A DNA stretch of 64,000 nucleotides from contig NZ_AULH01000013.1 of assembly GCF_000425185.1 (NCBI RefSeq), positions 110,908-174,907 on the forward strand. The letters are read 5' to 3'. The position numbers were made by a program, and so were the translations under genes. Positions 51,318-59,031 of this stretch are shown in pieces (position 1 is the stretch's first letter; each line of letters begins with the position of its first letter). The stretch is from Pleomorphomonas koreensis DSM 23070 (GTDB lineage Bacteria; Pseudomonadota; Alphaproteobacteria; Rhizobiales; Pleomorphomonadaceae). A model generated the notes under the pieces. The model was not told where the DNA came from and searched no databases. It saw only the letters and a program-made list of their open reading frames with translations.

Positions 51318-52446
51318 ACCACGAGAACAGCGAGGCGACGCGCGGCTCCTCCTTGCCGGCAAGGCGCGGCACCACCACCATCTGCCTGACCTCGCCGCGC
51401 TTGAAGGCGGCAAGGAAGCGCGCGTAGTCGCGGAAGGAGACGCAGCCGTTGGACTCGCCCGGCTTGCGCAGCATGTAGGTGTGGGCAAGCAGGCCGTCGC
51501 GGCCGAACGGCTTCTTGCCGTCGACGGGGGTGAGGCGGATCGCCTCGACGCCATGGAACAGGCTCTCGCGCATGGTCAGCTTGTAGGTACCGGGCGGGGT
51601 GGGGCCGCGCATCTTGACGTGGATGTAGCGCACGTCGTCCATCATGGCGCCGAGGCCGGAATGCGCCTCGAGCTTCTCGCCGTTCGGCATGTGCACGACG
51701 CCGGCCGCGATGTCGTAGATGGCGACGCCCGCCCGCATCGCCGGCGGCGCGATGGCGGCGATCTCCGCTCTCGGCTTGACCTCGACCAAGGCGGCGGCCG
51801 GCTTGTCCTGTTTCTGCGGCGCGGCCGGCGCCACGGCGGCCGGCGGCGGCGCCACGGCCGCGACTTTCGGCGCTTCGGCGGCCGGCTCGACGGGCTTGGC
51901 CGGCAGGGCCGGGCGCGGCACCGGCAGGGGCGCTTCGGCGATGGCCACCGGCGGGCGCGGTCCGGCGTCCGGCGCGGCGAGGCCGTCATGGCGGACGGCG
52001 AGCGCGAGGCGCGCCGCCGGCGCGGCGTTGGCCTGGAACCTGGCCTCGAACTGCTGCCGTCGGAATCCGGCGGCGGCTTCGGCGAGCCGCATGGCGACGG
52101 CGGCCGTGGCCTTGTTCTGGCGGGACAAGAGAATGGCGTCGGCGGTGAGATTGCCGGAGGTCGCGCCGGCGATCGGCGGCAGCTTTTCAAACTTGTCGGG
52201 CTTTCTCGCCGGCGGCAACGTCGCCGGCAGCGGCCGCACCGACAGGCCGGACTCGAAGATCGACTGGCGGGCGGCCGACAGGTTTTCGCTGACCGTGCCG
52301 ACGGCGGTGAGGCTGAGCCCGATCCACAGGGCGGCGGCGGCGCTGACCGACAGGAAGGCCGCAGCGGCCGGCCACCCCGCAAGACGCAGCGGCAATCTCA
52401 GGGAGATCGGCTCGTACCCGCTCGAAAACGCTGCCAACGTCGCCAT
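51304..52446 (-). CDS. DUF2778 (Tlde1-like) cell-wall enzyme with membrane anchor
   Basis: A 380-residue protein. The N-terminus is cytoplasmic, followed by one membrane helix (about residues 26-50). Residues about 150-235 are an Ala/Pro-rich linker (PVPRPALPAKPVEPAAEAPK). The C-terminal domain (about 240-365) is DUF2778/Tlde1, a YkuD-related L,D-transpeptidase fold with the active-site stretch HTYMLRKPGESNGCVSFRDY (His and Cys). The reference Tlde1 is a type VI secretion effector, but here the protein is membrane-anchored with no T6SS gene near, so it more likely acts on the cell's own peptidoglycan. It overlaps the lipid-kinase gene tail to tail. Confidence 0.88.
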   Translation of the reverse strand: MATLAAFSSGYEPISLRLPLRLAGWPAAAAFLSVSAAAALWIGLSLTAVGTVSENLSAARQSIFESGLSVRPLPATLPPARKPDKFEKLPPIAGATSGNLTADAILLSRQNKATAAVAMRLAEAAAGFRRQQFEARFQANAAPAARLALAVRHDGLAAPDAGPRPPVAIAEAPLPVPRPALPAKPVEPAAEAPKVAAVAPPPAAVAPAAPQKQDKPAAALVEVKPRAEIAAIAPPAMRAGVAIYDIAAGVVHMPNGEKLEAHSGLGAMMDDVRYIHVKMRGPTPPGTYKLTMRESLFHGVEAIRLTPVDGKKPFGRDGLLAHTYMLRKPGESNGCVSFRDYARFLAAFKRGEVRQMVVVPRLAGKEEPRVASLFSWFKKS

Positions 52447-52599
52447 GCTTCAGGAACCCACTCAGTACCACCGGCCCGTTGCCCGGCCACATGGGAGCAT
52501 TCGTCGCCCGGACGTCATCGCCCGCACGCCACGCGAACACCCTCGCGCGGAAAAGCTCCGTTTCGAGATCAGGATCGCAAGCTATGGTAAGGAAAGTCT

Positions 52600-53157
52600 T
52601 TACGGCGAGGTCATGGCGAGCGCCGCCAACTGGCCGGCCAAAGCCTCGACTTGGGCCCAATCGGTATATTCTATGATTGTGGAGGCGTCAGTCGGGCCAC
52701 CGGAGATGTGCATGATCGCCTGGATCATCATCCGGTCGAACCAGCGGTAGGCGGGATAGTCGAGCTTGCCGGCGACGGCCGCCGACAGCGCCGGGCGGAG
52801 GCCGGCCCGCATCAGCCACTTGCGCAGGTAGATGTTGCCCTCGGCGGTCTGGCGGCCGGGCTTGCGGGCCGTCAGGTTGACCGACAGGACGGCGATGCGC
52901 CCGGCCGGCACCTCGGCCTGCAATCGCGCGAGGAAGCGCCGCGCCGCGGACAGATGGTAGCCGTAGCGGATGGCGGCGGCGACGAGGATGAGATCGGCCT
53001 CGGGATCGATGGCCGGCGACATCCCAGCCATCAGGTCGATGAGGGTGACGCCGACGTCGCGCCCGCCGAGATGCCCGGCGAGGCAATCGACGATCTTGCG
53101 GGTGTGGCCGTCGTGGCTCGCGAAATAGATGGCAATTCTCGGCCGCCCCGACGTCAT
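52600..53157 (-). CDS. hemG: Menaquinone-dependent protoporphyrinogen IX dehydrogenase
   Basis: A 185-residue flavodoxin-fold enzyme that oxidises protoporphyrinogen IX to protoporphyrin IX in heme synthesis. It matches E. coli HemG in length and in every characteristic block: IYFASHDGHTRKIVDCL (FMN phosphate loop), AAAIRYGYHLSAARRF, VLSVNLTARKPGRQTAEGN (the HemG-specific insert) and LDYPAYRWFDRMMIQAIMH with SGGPTDASTIIEYTDW. HemG is typical of gammaproteobacteria, whereas most alphaproteobacteria use HemJ. The start at 53157 places the flavodoxin strand at the N-terminus. Confidence 0.9.
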   Translation of the reverse strand: MTSGRPRIAIYFASHDGHTRKIVDCLAGHLGGRDVGVTLIDLMAGMSPAIDPEADLILVAAAIRYGYHLSAARRFLARLQAEVPAGRIAVLSVNLTARKPGRQTAEGNIYLRKWLMRAGLRPALSAAVAGKLDYPAYRWFDRMMIQAIMHISGGPTDASTIIEYTDWAQVEALAGQLAALAMTSP

Positions 53158-53295
53158 GGCAGACTTTCCGCTCGGCGTTTCGATACGGCACGACTCGTGG
53201 CCGACCGGCGGCACCCTAGACCAGAAACCGGCGGCGCTGGATTGGTGTTTGTCACAAGTGGTTGTTTTACCGTAGTCTTTTCTTGGGGGCCATCT

Positions 53296-54396
53296 TCAGC
53301 TTTTCAGCCGGTCGCGCAGGCGCCGTGCCGCGTCGAGAAGCCCCAGTCTGTCCAGGGCGCGCTTCAGCTTCGGCTTGCCGTCGAGGAGGGCGAGCACGAG
53401 GCGGCCACGCAGCGTCAGCGGCTGAAGCAGCTCGCGAAGCCCGATGGTCTCGGCGCCGAACAGATCCTTGTAGGTTTCGTCGCCGATCGTCAGGTCGACG
53501 ACGGTGAGGCCGAGCTTGGCGGACGCCTCGATGCAGCTCTCGACCATCAACAGGCCGGGCGCCCAGTTGGCAAACTGGGTATTGTAGGCAAGCACCAGGA
53601 GCAGGATGCGATCGCCCTCGATAAGGCCGAGGCAGCCGGCGGCCAGCTCGTCGTCGAGGCGCAACCGCCCGACCTTGGCCAGCGAGCCTTCCTCGACCAG
53701 CCGGTGGTAGAAGACGCTCTGGATGGCCGCCTGCGCCGGATCGTTGACCTCCTGAAACCGTTGCCGGCGCCAGTCGAGCAGGCGGTCGAGGTCGGGAAGG
53801 GCATCCGGACCGCTGACGAAATCGAAGGTCAGCTTTCCCTTGTGCTCCAGCTTGCGGCGATTCTTGACCAGCCGGCGACCGGTGGAGGGATCAAACCGCC
53901 GTTCGCGCAGCGTGGCGAAATCGGCGTCGATCGGCAGCGCGTGGGCCGAGCAGCACGACGGACGCATCCGGTGGGCGAGTTGCATCCGCGCCGCGTACTC
54001 GGGCGGCACGCGCTCGATCGAGATGAGATCGGCGGCCGGCAGCATCGCCACCAGCGCGCTCCAGAGGCGATCCATGGTCTCCGGGTCGGGCGCGAAGTCC
54101 GGGCTGACCAGCGCCGCGTGATAGTCGCTGATGCCGCCATCGGGCAGGGTGAGAACGGTGAGGCCGTAACGTCGTTCGCGCACCAGCGGCAGCACGAACA
54201 GCGGCCGGTGGTCGCTGGCCCGGCGGATGACGCCGAGGCAGCAGTCCATGCCGGACGGCTGCAGCACGGCAAACCAGACGTCGAGCCATCGGGCCGACTG
54301 AAAAGGCGTGCGTTGCAGATCGCCGGCAGCCAGGAGGGCGGGGATGGCGGCGGCGTCGGAAAGGACAGTAATCTCGTATCCAGACAAGCTGCCCAT
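53296..54396 (-). CDS. GNAT-family (CelD/BcsL-like) acetyltransferase
   Basis: A 366-residue protein of the 'BioF2-like acetyltransferase' type, related to CelD/BcsL and FemAB-like enzymes. Visible: FQSARWLDVWF early, LVKNRRKLEHKGKLTFDFV in the centre, then the C-terminal GNAT-like half with ELAAGCLGLIEGDRILLLV, WAPGLLMVESCIEASAKLGL and the DLTIGDETYKDLFGAE signature of this family. It probably acylates a polysaccharide or cell-surface substrate, but the target is unknown. The start at 54396 begins the folded part; the frame remains open to 54573. Confidence 0.82.
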   Translation of the reverse strand: MGSLSGYEITVLSDAAAIPALLAAGDLQRTPFQSARWLDVWFAVLQPSGMDCCLGVIRRASDHRPLFVLPLVRERRYGLTVLTLPDGGISDYHAALVSPDFAPDPETMDRLWSALVAMLPAADLISIERVPPEYAARMQLAHRMRPSCCSAHALPIDADFATLRERRFDPSTGRRLVKNRRKLEHKGKLTFDFVSGPDALPDLDRLLDWRRQRFQEVNDPAQAAIQSVFYHRLVEEGSLAKVGRLRLDDELAAGCLGLIEGDRILLLVLAYNTQFANWAPGLLMVESCIEASAKLGLTVVDLTIGDETYKDLFGAETIGLRELLQPLTLRGRLVLALLDGKPKLKRALDRLGLLDAARRLRDRLKS

Positions 54397-54520
54397 CGCG
54401 TCCCGCTCCGCCGCCCCATGCGATCGGCGAGAGACTAGGTTATACAACTGACCAAAGGGTTTATAAAGGCGCCGGGCAGGGGGCGCCGAACACCTTGGCG
54501 GCGAAGAGGAAGTTGCGGAG

Positions 54521-55207
54521 ATGGCGGACCGGACATCGGGCGTGCCGACGCTGACGGCGGATATCCTGCTCAAGGCTTATGCCGTGGGCATGTTCCCGAT
54601 GGCCGAAAGCGCCGACGACCCCAACCTGTTCTGGATCGAGCCGGAATGGCGCGGGGTGATTCCGCTCGACGGCTTCCGCGTGCCGCGCCGGCTTGCCCGC
54701 ACCGTGCGGCAGGATGGCTTCGAGGTGCGCGTCGATACCGACTTCGACGGCGTGGTCGACGGCTGCGCCGCCCCGGCCGAGGGCCGCGAGAAGACGTGGA
54801 TCAACGTCACCATCCGTCGGCTCTACGGCGAGCTGTTCCGGCGCGGTCATTGCCACACCGTCGAAAGCTGGCAGGACGGCCGGCTGGTCGGCGGCCTCTA
54901 CGGCGTGTCGATCGGCGGCGCCTTCTTCGGCGAGAGCATGTTCTCGACGGTGACCGACGCCTCCAAGGTGGCGCTGGTGCATCTGGTGGCGCGCCTCAGG
55001 GCCGGCGGCTACCGGCTGCTCGACACGCAGTTCGTCACCGAGCACCTCGCCCGATTCGGCACCATCGAGATCCCGAAGCGCCTCTATGCCCAGCGGCTTC
55101 AGGCGGCGCTGGCGACGCACGGCGATTTCGCCGCCCTGCCGGCCCCGGTTTCCGGCGCCGAGGCGCTCCGCTGGTTGCCGGCGCGCGAGACCGGTGGCCA
55201 GAGCTAA
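54521..55207 (+). CDS. aat: Leucyl/phenylalanyl-tRNA-protein transferase
   Basis: Transfers Leu or Phe from tRNA to the N-terminus of proteins, creating N-degrons for ClpAP. The 228-residue sequence has the typical [31 protein letters not shown]-terminus, [19 protein letters not shown] and the [24 protein letters not shown] block. ATG 54521 has GGAGAT upstream. In Hyphomicrobiales it usually precedes DUF2155 and NDUFA12 genes, and the same neighbours occur here, although on the opposite strand. Confidence 0.96.
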   Translation: MADRTSGVPTLTADILLKAYAVGMFPMAESADDPNLFWIEPEWRGVIPLDGFRVPRRLARTVRQDGFEVRVDTDFDGVVDGCAAPAEGREKTWINVTIRRLYGELFRRGHCHTVESWQDGRLVGGLYGVSIGGAFFGESMFSTVTDASKVALVHLVARLRAGGYRLLDTQFVTEHLARFGTIEIPKRLYAQRLQAALATHGDFAALPAPVSGAEALRWLPARETGGQS

Positions 55208-55279
55208 AGCGGCATCTTCGGAAGATGCTGCAACCCGTTGCAACCACTTGAAGAAATATTACCCGGCTCAGAAACCGGT

Positions 55280-55894
55280 TTAGTCGAGAATCTGGCCCTC
55301 GGTGCCGTCTTCGGCGGGCGGTGGCTGATCGGCCGGCGCCGTATCGTCCATTATCATCGAGGAAGCAGCCGGCTTGTCGGGCGGAATGGGGATACCGCCG
55401 ATAAAGGTCAATATCACCGGCGCGCCGTCGTCGACGTTGCCGGCGCCGCCGCCGGGCTGGTTGGAGACGGCGACGCGCACCTCGCTGCTGCCGGCCACCG
55501 GCGGCGGAATGTCACTGTCCATGTGGCAGCCGATCAGCCAGACGTCGTAGACCGGGTGCTCGACGGCGTTGAGGCCGGGACTGGCCGCGAACATCCAGCC
55601 GGAAAAGATGCGCTTCACCTCGTTGTCCAGCGTGATCTCTTCCACCTCGACGAAGCCGTCGGTCTCGGCCGCCTCGGTGGCCGGGCGGGTGTAGCAGACC
55701 TTGGGCGTTACCCGCAGCATGCCGAAACGCACGGTCTCGTCGACATAGACGTCGAAGTTGATGATCCGGCCGGTGATCTTGTCGAGGCCGGAGAACACGG
55801 CGACCTTGTTGGCGATCTTTTCGGCCGCCGCCGGGCCAGCGAGGGCGATCGTCAGGCCGATGGCGGCGAGCGGGAGGAGGGGTCTGATCGTCAT
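55280..55894 (-). CDS. DUF2155 domain-containing exported protein
   Basis: A 204-residue exported protein with a signal peptide (cleavage near GPAAA-EK). The DUF2155 core is recognisable from AVFSGLDKITGRIINFDVYVDETVRFGMLRV through FSGWMFAASPGLNAVEHPVYDVWLIGC. It has a Pro/Asp-rich tail. Function unknown; it is consistently found beside aat and NDUFA12 in alphaproteobacteria. The start at 55894 is chosen for the signal peptide. Convergent with aat (72 bp between stops). Confidence 0.9.
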   Translation of the reverse strand: MTIRPLLPLAAIGLTIALAGPAAAEKIANKVAVFSGLDKITGRIINFDVYVDETVRFGMLRVTPKVCYTRPATEAAETDGFVEVEEITLDNEVKRIFSGWMFAASPGLNAVEHPVYDVWLIGCHMDSDIPPPVAGSSEVRVAVSNQPGGGAGNVDDGAPVILTFIGGIPIPPDKPAASSMIMDDTAPADQPPPAEDGTEGQILD

Positions 55895-55993
55895 GAGGCG
55901 GCTGTCACCGGAGTATCGGGGCGCGGCGCCGGCCGCGCCGGGGGCCTTCCGGCACCCAACACGGCAAATGCGGCAAGCTCTGGGCATCCCTTA

Positions 55994-56938
55994 TCAGGGC
56001 AGGCGCCGGAATGCTTCCAGAATCAGCTCGAAGAAGCCGTCGGCGTCGATTTTGGTGATCCATGTGGCGTTCTTCTCGCGCCCGGTGACCGACCAGCGAT
56101 CGACCACGGTCTGGCCGAAGCACAGGCCGGGCGTCGTCTCGATCTCGACGTTGACGAACCTGCCCTCGAACAGCTCGGGCTCCAAGAGCCAGGCGATGGT
56201 GGTCGGGTCATGCAGCGGGCCGCCGTCCGAGCCGTATTTCTGCTCGTCGAAGCGCTCGTAGAAGGAGAGGAGGCCGACGAAGGCCTTGGCCGCCTTGCGG
56301 TCGAGCTTGCCGAGGTCGGCGAGCCACGACTTGCGGATCAGCGCCTGATGGGTGACGTCGAGCGACATTACCACGAGGTCGGCGCCCGAGCGGAACACCC
56401 GCTGCGCGGCGTGCGGATCGACCCAGATGTTGAACTCGGCGGTGGGGGTCGAGTTGCCGCCCTCGATGGCGGCGCCGCCCATCAGCACGATCTTGTCGAG
56501 ACGGGTGGCGACGCGCGGCTCCTTGGCGATCGCCAGGGCGACGTTGGTGAGCGGGCCGAGCGCCACCAGCGTCACCGACTTCTCCGGCCGGCTCATCACC
56601 GCGTCGACGATCCAGTCGGGCGCGAATTCCGAACGCAGCGGCGTCACCGGGTCGGGGAAGGTCCAGCCGTTGAGGCCGGTCTCGCCGTGGACGTATTCGG
56701 CGGTCTCCAGCTTGACGGCGAAGGGCGCCGAGGCGCCGGCGAACACCGGAATGTCGGCGCGGCCGACCAGCTCGATCAGCTTCAGCGCGTTGGTCGACGT
56801 CTTGGCGAGGCCAACGTTGCCGGCGACTGCGGTGATGCCCAGCACGTCGATCGCCTCCGGAAAGGCGAGCGCCAGCATGAAGGCGACGGCATCGTCCTGG
56901 CCGGGATCGGTGTCGATGATGATCGAACGCGCAGACAT
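55994..56938 (-). CDS. Inosine-uridine-preferring nucleoside hydrolase
   Basis: A 314-residue N-ribohydrolase that salvages nucleosides by cleaving base from ribose. The calcium-site motif DTDPGQDDAVAFMLAL, the LGITAVAGNVGL loop, ALGPLTNVALAIAKEP, the Asn/Glu-containing TAEFNIWVDPHAA and the catalytic His-Asp of GGPLHDPTTIAWLLEP are present. It begins at ATG 56938 with AAGAGG upstream. It sits between DUF2155 and NDUFA12, which are normally adjacent, so it may be an insertion. Confidence 0.94.
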   Translation of the reverse strand: MSARSIIIDTDPGQDDAVAFMLALAFPEAIDVLGITAVAGNVGLAKTSTNALKLIELVGRADIPVFAGASAPFAVKLETAEYVHGETGLNGWTFPDPVTPLRSEFAPDWIVDAVMSRPEKSVTLVALGPLTNVALAIAKEPRVATRLDKIVLMGGAAIEGGNSTPTAEFNIWVDPHAAQRVFRSGADLVVMSLDVTHQALIRKSWLADLGKLDRKAAKAFVGLLSFYERFDEQKYGSDGGPLHDPTTIAWLLEPELFEGRFVNVEIETTPGLCFGQTVVDRWSVTGREKNATWITKIDADGFFELILEAFRRLP

Positions 56939-57070
56939 CGGGTGTTTCCTCTTTCCTGCTTGCCGCCCGGTGATCGTGATCGGATGGCTAACCTCTTTTA
57001 ATCGCGACCCTATCCGCTTCGAGCCGGCGAGTCCAACGGCGCCGCGCGGCTGCGGGCTTCTTTCCCCCGC

Positions 57071-57103
57071 CAACGAAAAGCGGGACGGAAGGTTCCGTCC
57101 CGC
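57071..57103 (-). terminator. Terminator after the NDUFA12 gene
   Basis: Eleven-bp perfect stem GCGGGACGGAA / TTCCGTCCCGC with a 2-nt loop centre; the minus strand then reads TTTTCGTTGG. It separates NDUFA12 from the nucleoside-hydrolase gene, giving them independent transcripts. Confidence 0.8.
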
Positions 57104-57140
57104 GAGGGCTTCGTGGAGATCGCAGCGGGGCGTCCGGAGG

Positions 57141-57533
57141 TCAGGAACCGGGCGTCCAGGCGTCGTAGTCGCCGGTCACCGGCGGGCGCCCCTCGCCGGA
57201 GGCGAGCGATCCCTTCGGCCGATAGGCAGCCGCCGTGCCGGTGAGGTTGGGCTTGTGCGGCTTCTGCCAGTCGCGCGGCCGGTAGGATTCGCTGACCGGT
57301 GGCGCGGCGACCCGATGGTGCATCCAGCCGTGCCAGCCGGGCGGGATCTTCGAGGCGTCGGCCTCGCCGTTGTAGATCACCCAGCGGCGGGCGCCGTCCT
57401 TGCTCTCGTAATAGATGTTGCCCGTCTCGTCCTCGCCGACGCGCCGGCCCTGGCGCCAGGTGTAGAAGCGGGTGCCCATGGTCTGCCCGTTCCACCAGGT
57501 GAAGACTTCGATCAGCAGTTCCTTGAAGGTCAT
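57141..57533 (-). CDS. NADH:ubiquinone oxidoreductase subunit NDUFA12
   Basis: A 130-residue accessory subunit of respiratory complex I (B17.2 homologue). The family pattern is clear: WWNGQTMGTRFYTWRQGRRVGEDE, the NIYYESKDGARRWVIYNGE segment, and IPPGWHGWMHHRVAAPPVSE, followed by the proline-rich tail. Its normal place next to DUF2155 is interrupted by the nucleoside hydrolase gene. Complex I core genes (nuo) are not in the window. Confidence 0.95.
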   Translation of the reverse strand: MTFKELLIEVFTWWNGQTMGTRFYTWRQGRRVGEDETGNIYYESKDGARRWVIYNGEADASKIPPGWHGWMHHRVAAPPVSESYRPRDWQKPHKPNLTGTAAAYRPKGSLASGEGRPPVTGDYDAWTPGS

Positions 57534-57646
57534 GATTCCCGCATCCCGGCGCGCCCCGAGAGTGCGCCATCCACGTAGTTGCGCGGACTATGGCGAGGCG
57601 GCCGGCCCTTGTCCAGAGCCCCGTTCGGTTTTTCGGGGAAGCGGCC

Positions 57647-58363
57647 TCACACCCGGCGGAGCGCCGTCCAGGCGGGCGTCACCGCCGGCCTCTGCGGCGC
57701 GGCGTCTTCGCCCGGCAGCAGCCCGGCCTTGCGCTCCAGCTGTTCCTTGGTCCGCAGGAAGGCCTGCCACTGTTCGGCGGCCGTCTCGCCGGCGATCGGC
57801 TCCCGGCCGGCCGGCGGCGCGTCGGGCTTGCGGACCGGCGACCGGCTGGTCGCCGCCTTGCGGACGGCGGCGGCGCGTTCCTTCTGGGCCATGATGGTTT
57901 CGCGCACCCCCTCGATCTCGAAGGCGCCGCGCGGCCCGAGCACCAGCTCGCGCTGGTCGCGCTGCAGCCAGCCGATGCGCTCCTGCAGCGAGGCCGGCGA
58001 TATCGGCTTGACGACGATCAGGTTGGCGCCGGCCGCCATGGCTTTGTCGACGATGGCGCGGGTCGGCGTCGCCGTCATGATGATCACCGGCACGTAGCAG
58101 AGCGGTTCCATGAAGCGGGCCCGCACCATGCGGAGAAGCTGATGGCCGCTGACCAGACCGGCCCTCCATTCGCAGATGATCAGGTTGGGCGGCTCGTGCA
58201 GCATGGCGTGCAGGGCGCTCTCGGTGCTGTCGAACAGGCGCACCCGCCGCACCTTCATGGCGTTGAGCATGGAGCGGATGATGCCCTGCATGTTGCGGGA
58301 GTCGTCGATCACCACGACGTCCAGAAGCTCGTTGGGGACGGCGTAGCTGGCGTGATGGGTCAT
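57647..58363 (-). CDS. Response-regulator-like receiver protein without phospho-acceptor Asp
   Basis: A 238-residue protein with an N-terminal receiver-like domain (about 14-135) and a charged, low-complexity C-terminal half with no output domain. The acidic pocket Asp20/Asp21 (VVIDDSRNMQ), the conserved Thr97 (IIMTATP) and Lys119 (IVVKPIS) are present, but at the phosphorylation position the sequence reads IICEWRAG, so the acceptor is Glu65 instead of Asp. It could be permanently 'on' or act as a protein-protein module. The start at 58363 is an ATG; a GTG at 58390 would add nine residues. No histidine kinase is adjacent. Confidence 0.82.
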   Translation of the reverse strand: MTHHASYAVPNELLDVVVIDDSRNMQGIIRSMLNAMKVRRVRLFDSTESALHAMLHEPPNLIICEWRAGLVSGHQLLRMVRARFMEPLCYVPVIIMTATPTRAIVDKAMAAGANLIVVKPISPASLQERIGWLQRDQRELVLGPRGAFEIEGVRETIMAQKERAAAVRKAATSRSPVRKPDAPPAGREPIAGETAAEQWQAFLRTKEQLERKAGLLPGEDAAPQRPAVTPAWTALRRV

Positions 58364-59031
58364 GACGCGGCGGCTCCGGAACTCGTTCACGCGGGCGCGC
58401 CTTGTCGAAGGGAGGGGCGCGCCGGAAAGGCATTACATCTTGAGGAGAGCACGAAAGCCTCAAGAACGGCTGAATCGATATGGTTGAGGACGCCTGAATG
58501 CGGTCGTCGCAAACCGACGCAAAAAGCGATCACATCTATATGTGGTGTCGACTGGAACTTTTCGTGCCACATTATGTTGTCATGACGGAGAGGGTGATCT
58601 AGCATTCTCCCTGGCGCCGGCGAGTCCCCCGCCGGCGTCGCGGGACGCCCCGGAAAACCGTGGGCCTCCTTCTCCGCCGGGACAGCGGGTGGCCTCGGCG
58701 CTTCCCCGCGACGGCGCGAATCGGTTGGCGGCGAAGCGCCGTCAAGACGAAATCCTTTCTCGGCATGTGAAATCCGGACTTGCCGGCGAAGGTTGTTGAA
58801 AGGTTCCGAAGTTTGGGGAAAACGCGTTTACACTTAATTTACGGAATCGGCTGAACCCTACATATGGGGTTCGATTGGGTCAGGTGAACACAACATGAAG
58901 TGCGGAGCCGGCAAATGCCTTGGAAATCCGCGCAAATGGGCAAACGGTGTCGCCGGACGTAAAATGGACCGGACAGGATGAACGGCAGCGCGCCACCGGC
59001 GTGTTCCCGGCGAATTTCAAGGGGCTAATCG
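58364..59031. other. 668-bp divergent intergenic region before nrdJ
   Basis: Contains two palindrome candidates (listed separately) and a GC-rich hairpin GCCGGCG / CGCCGGC at 58616-58636 without T-tract. A cobalamin riboswitch was looked for because nrdJ uses B12, but neither the B12-box pattern nor a matching stem arrangement was seen. AT-rich 58800-58860 probably contains the nrdJ promoter. Confidence 0.45.
58855..58870. promoter_or_regulatory. Candidate NrdR box upstream of nrdJ
   Basis: ACCCTACATATGGGGT matches the NrdR consensus ACACTATATATAGTGT at 12 of 16 positions and is itself palindromic. It is 162 bp before nrdJ. A second, weaker candidate (CATCTATATGTGGTGT at 58533, 11 of 16) lies nearer the divergent receiver gene. 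NrdR boxes usually come in phased pairs, which is not clearly seen here. Confidence 0.4.

Noticed and set aside
58830..58845. A TTAA-containing segment upstream of nrdJ as a CtrA site or second NrdR box
   Set aside because: The second TTAA half-site is missing for CtrA, and the NrdR match is only about 10 of 16 with a spacing of 25 bp that does not fit helical phasing.
58364..59031. Cobalamin riboswitch before the B12-dependent nrdJ
   Set aside because: No B12-box-like sequence and no suitable stem set was found by eye; a covariance-model search would settle it.
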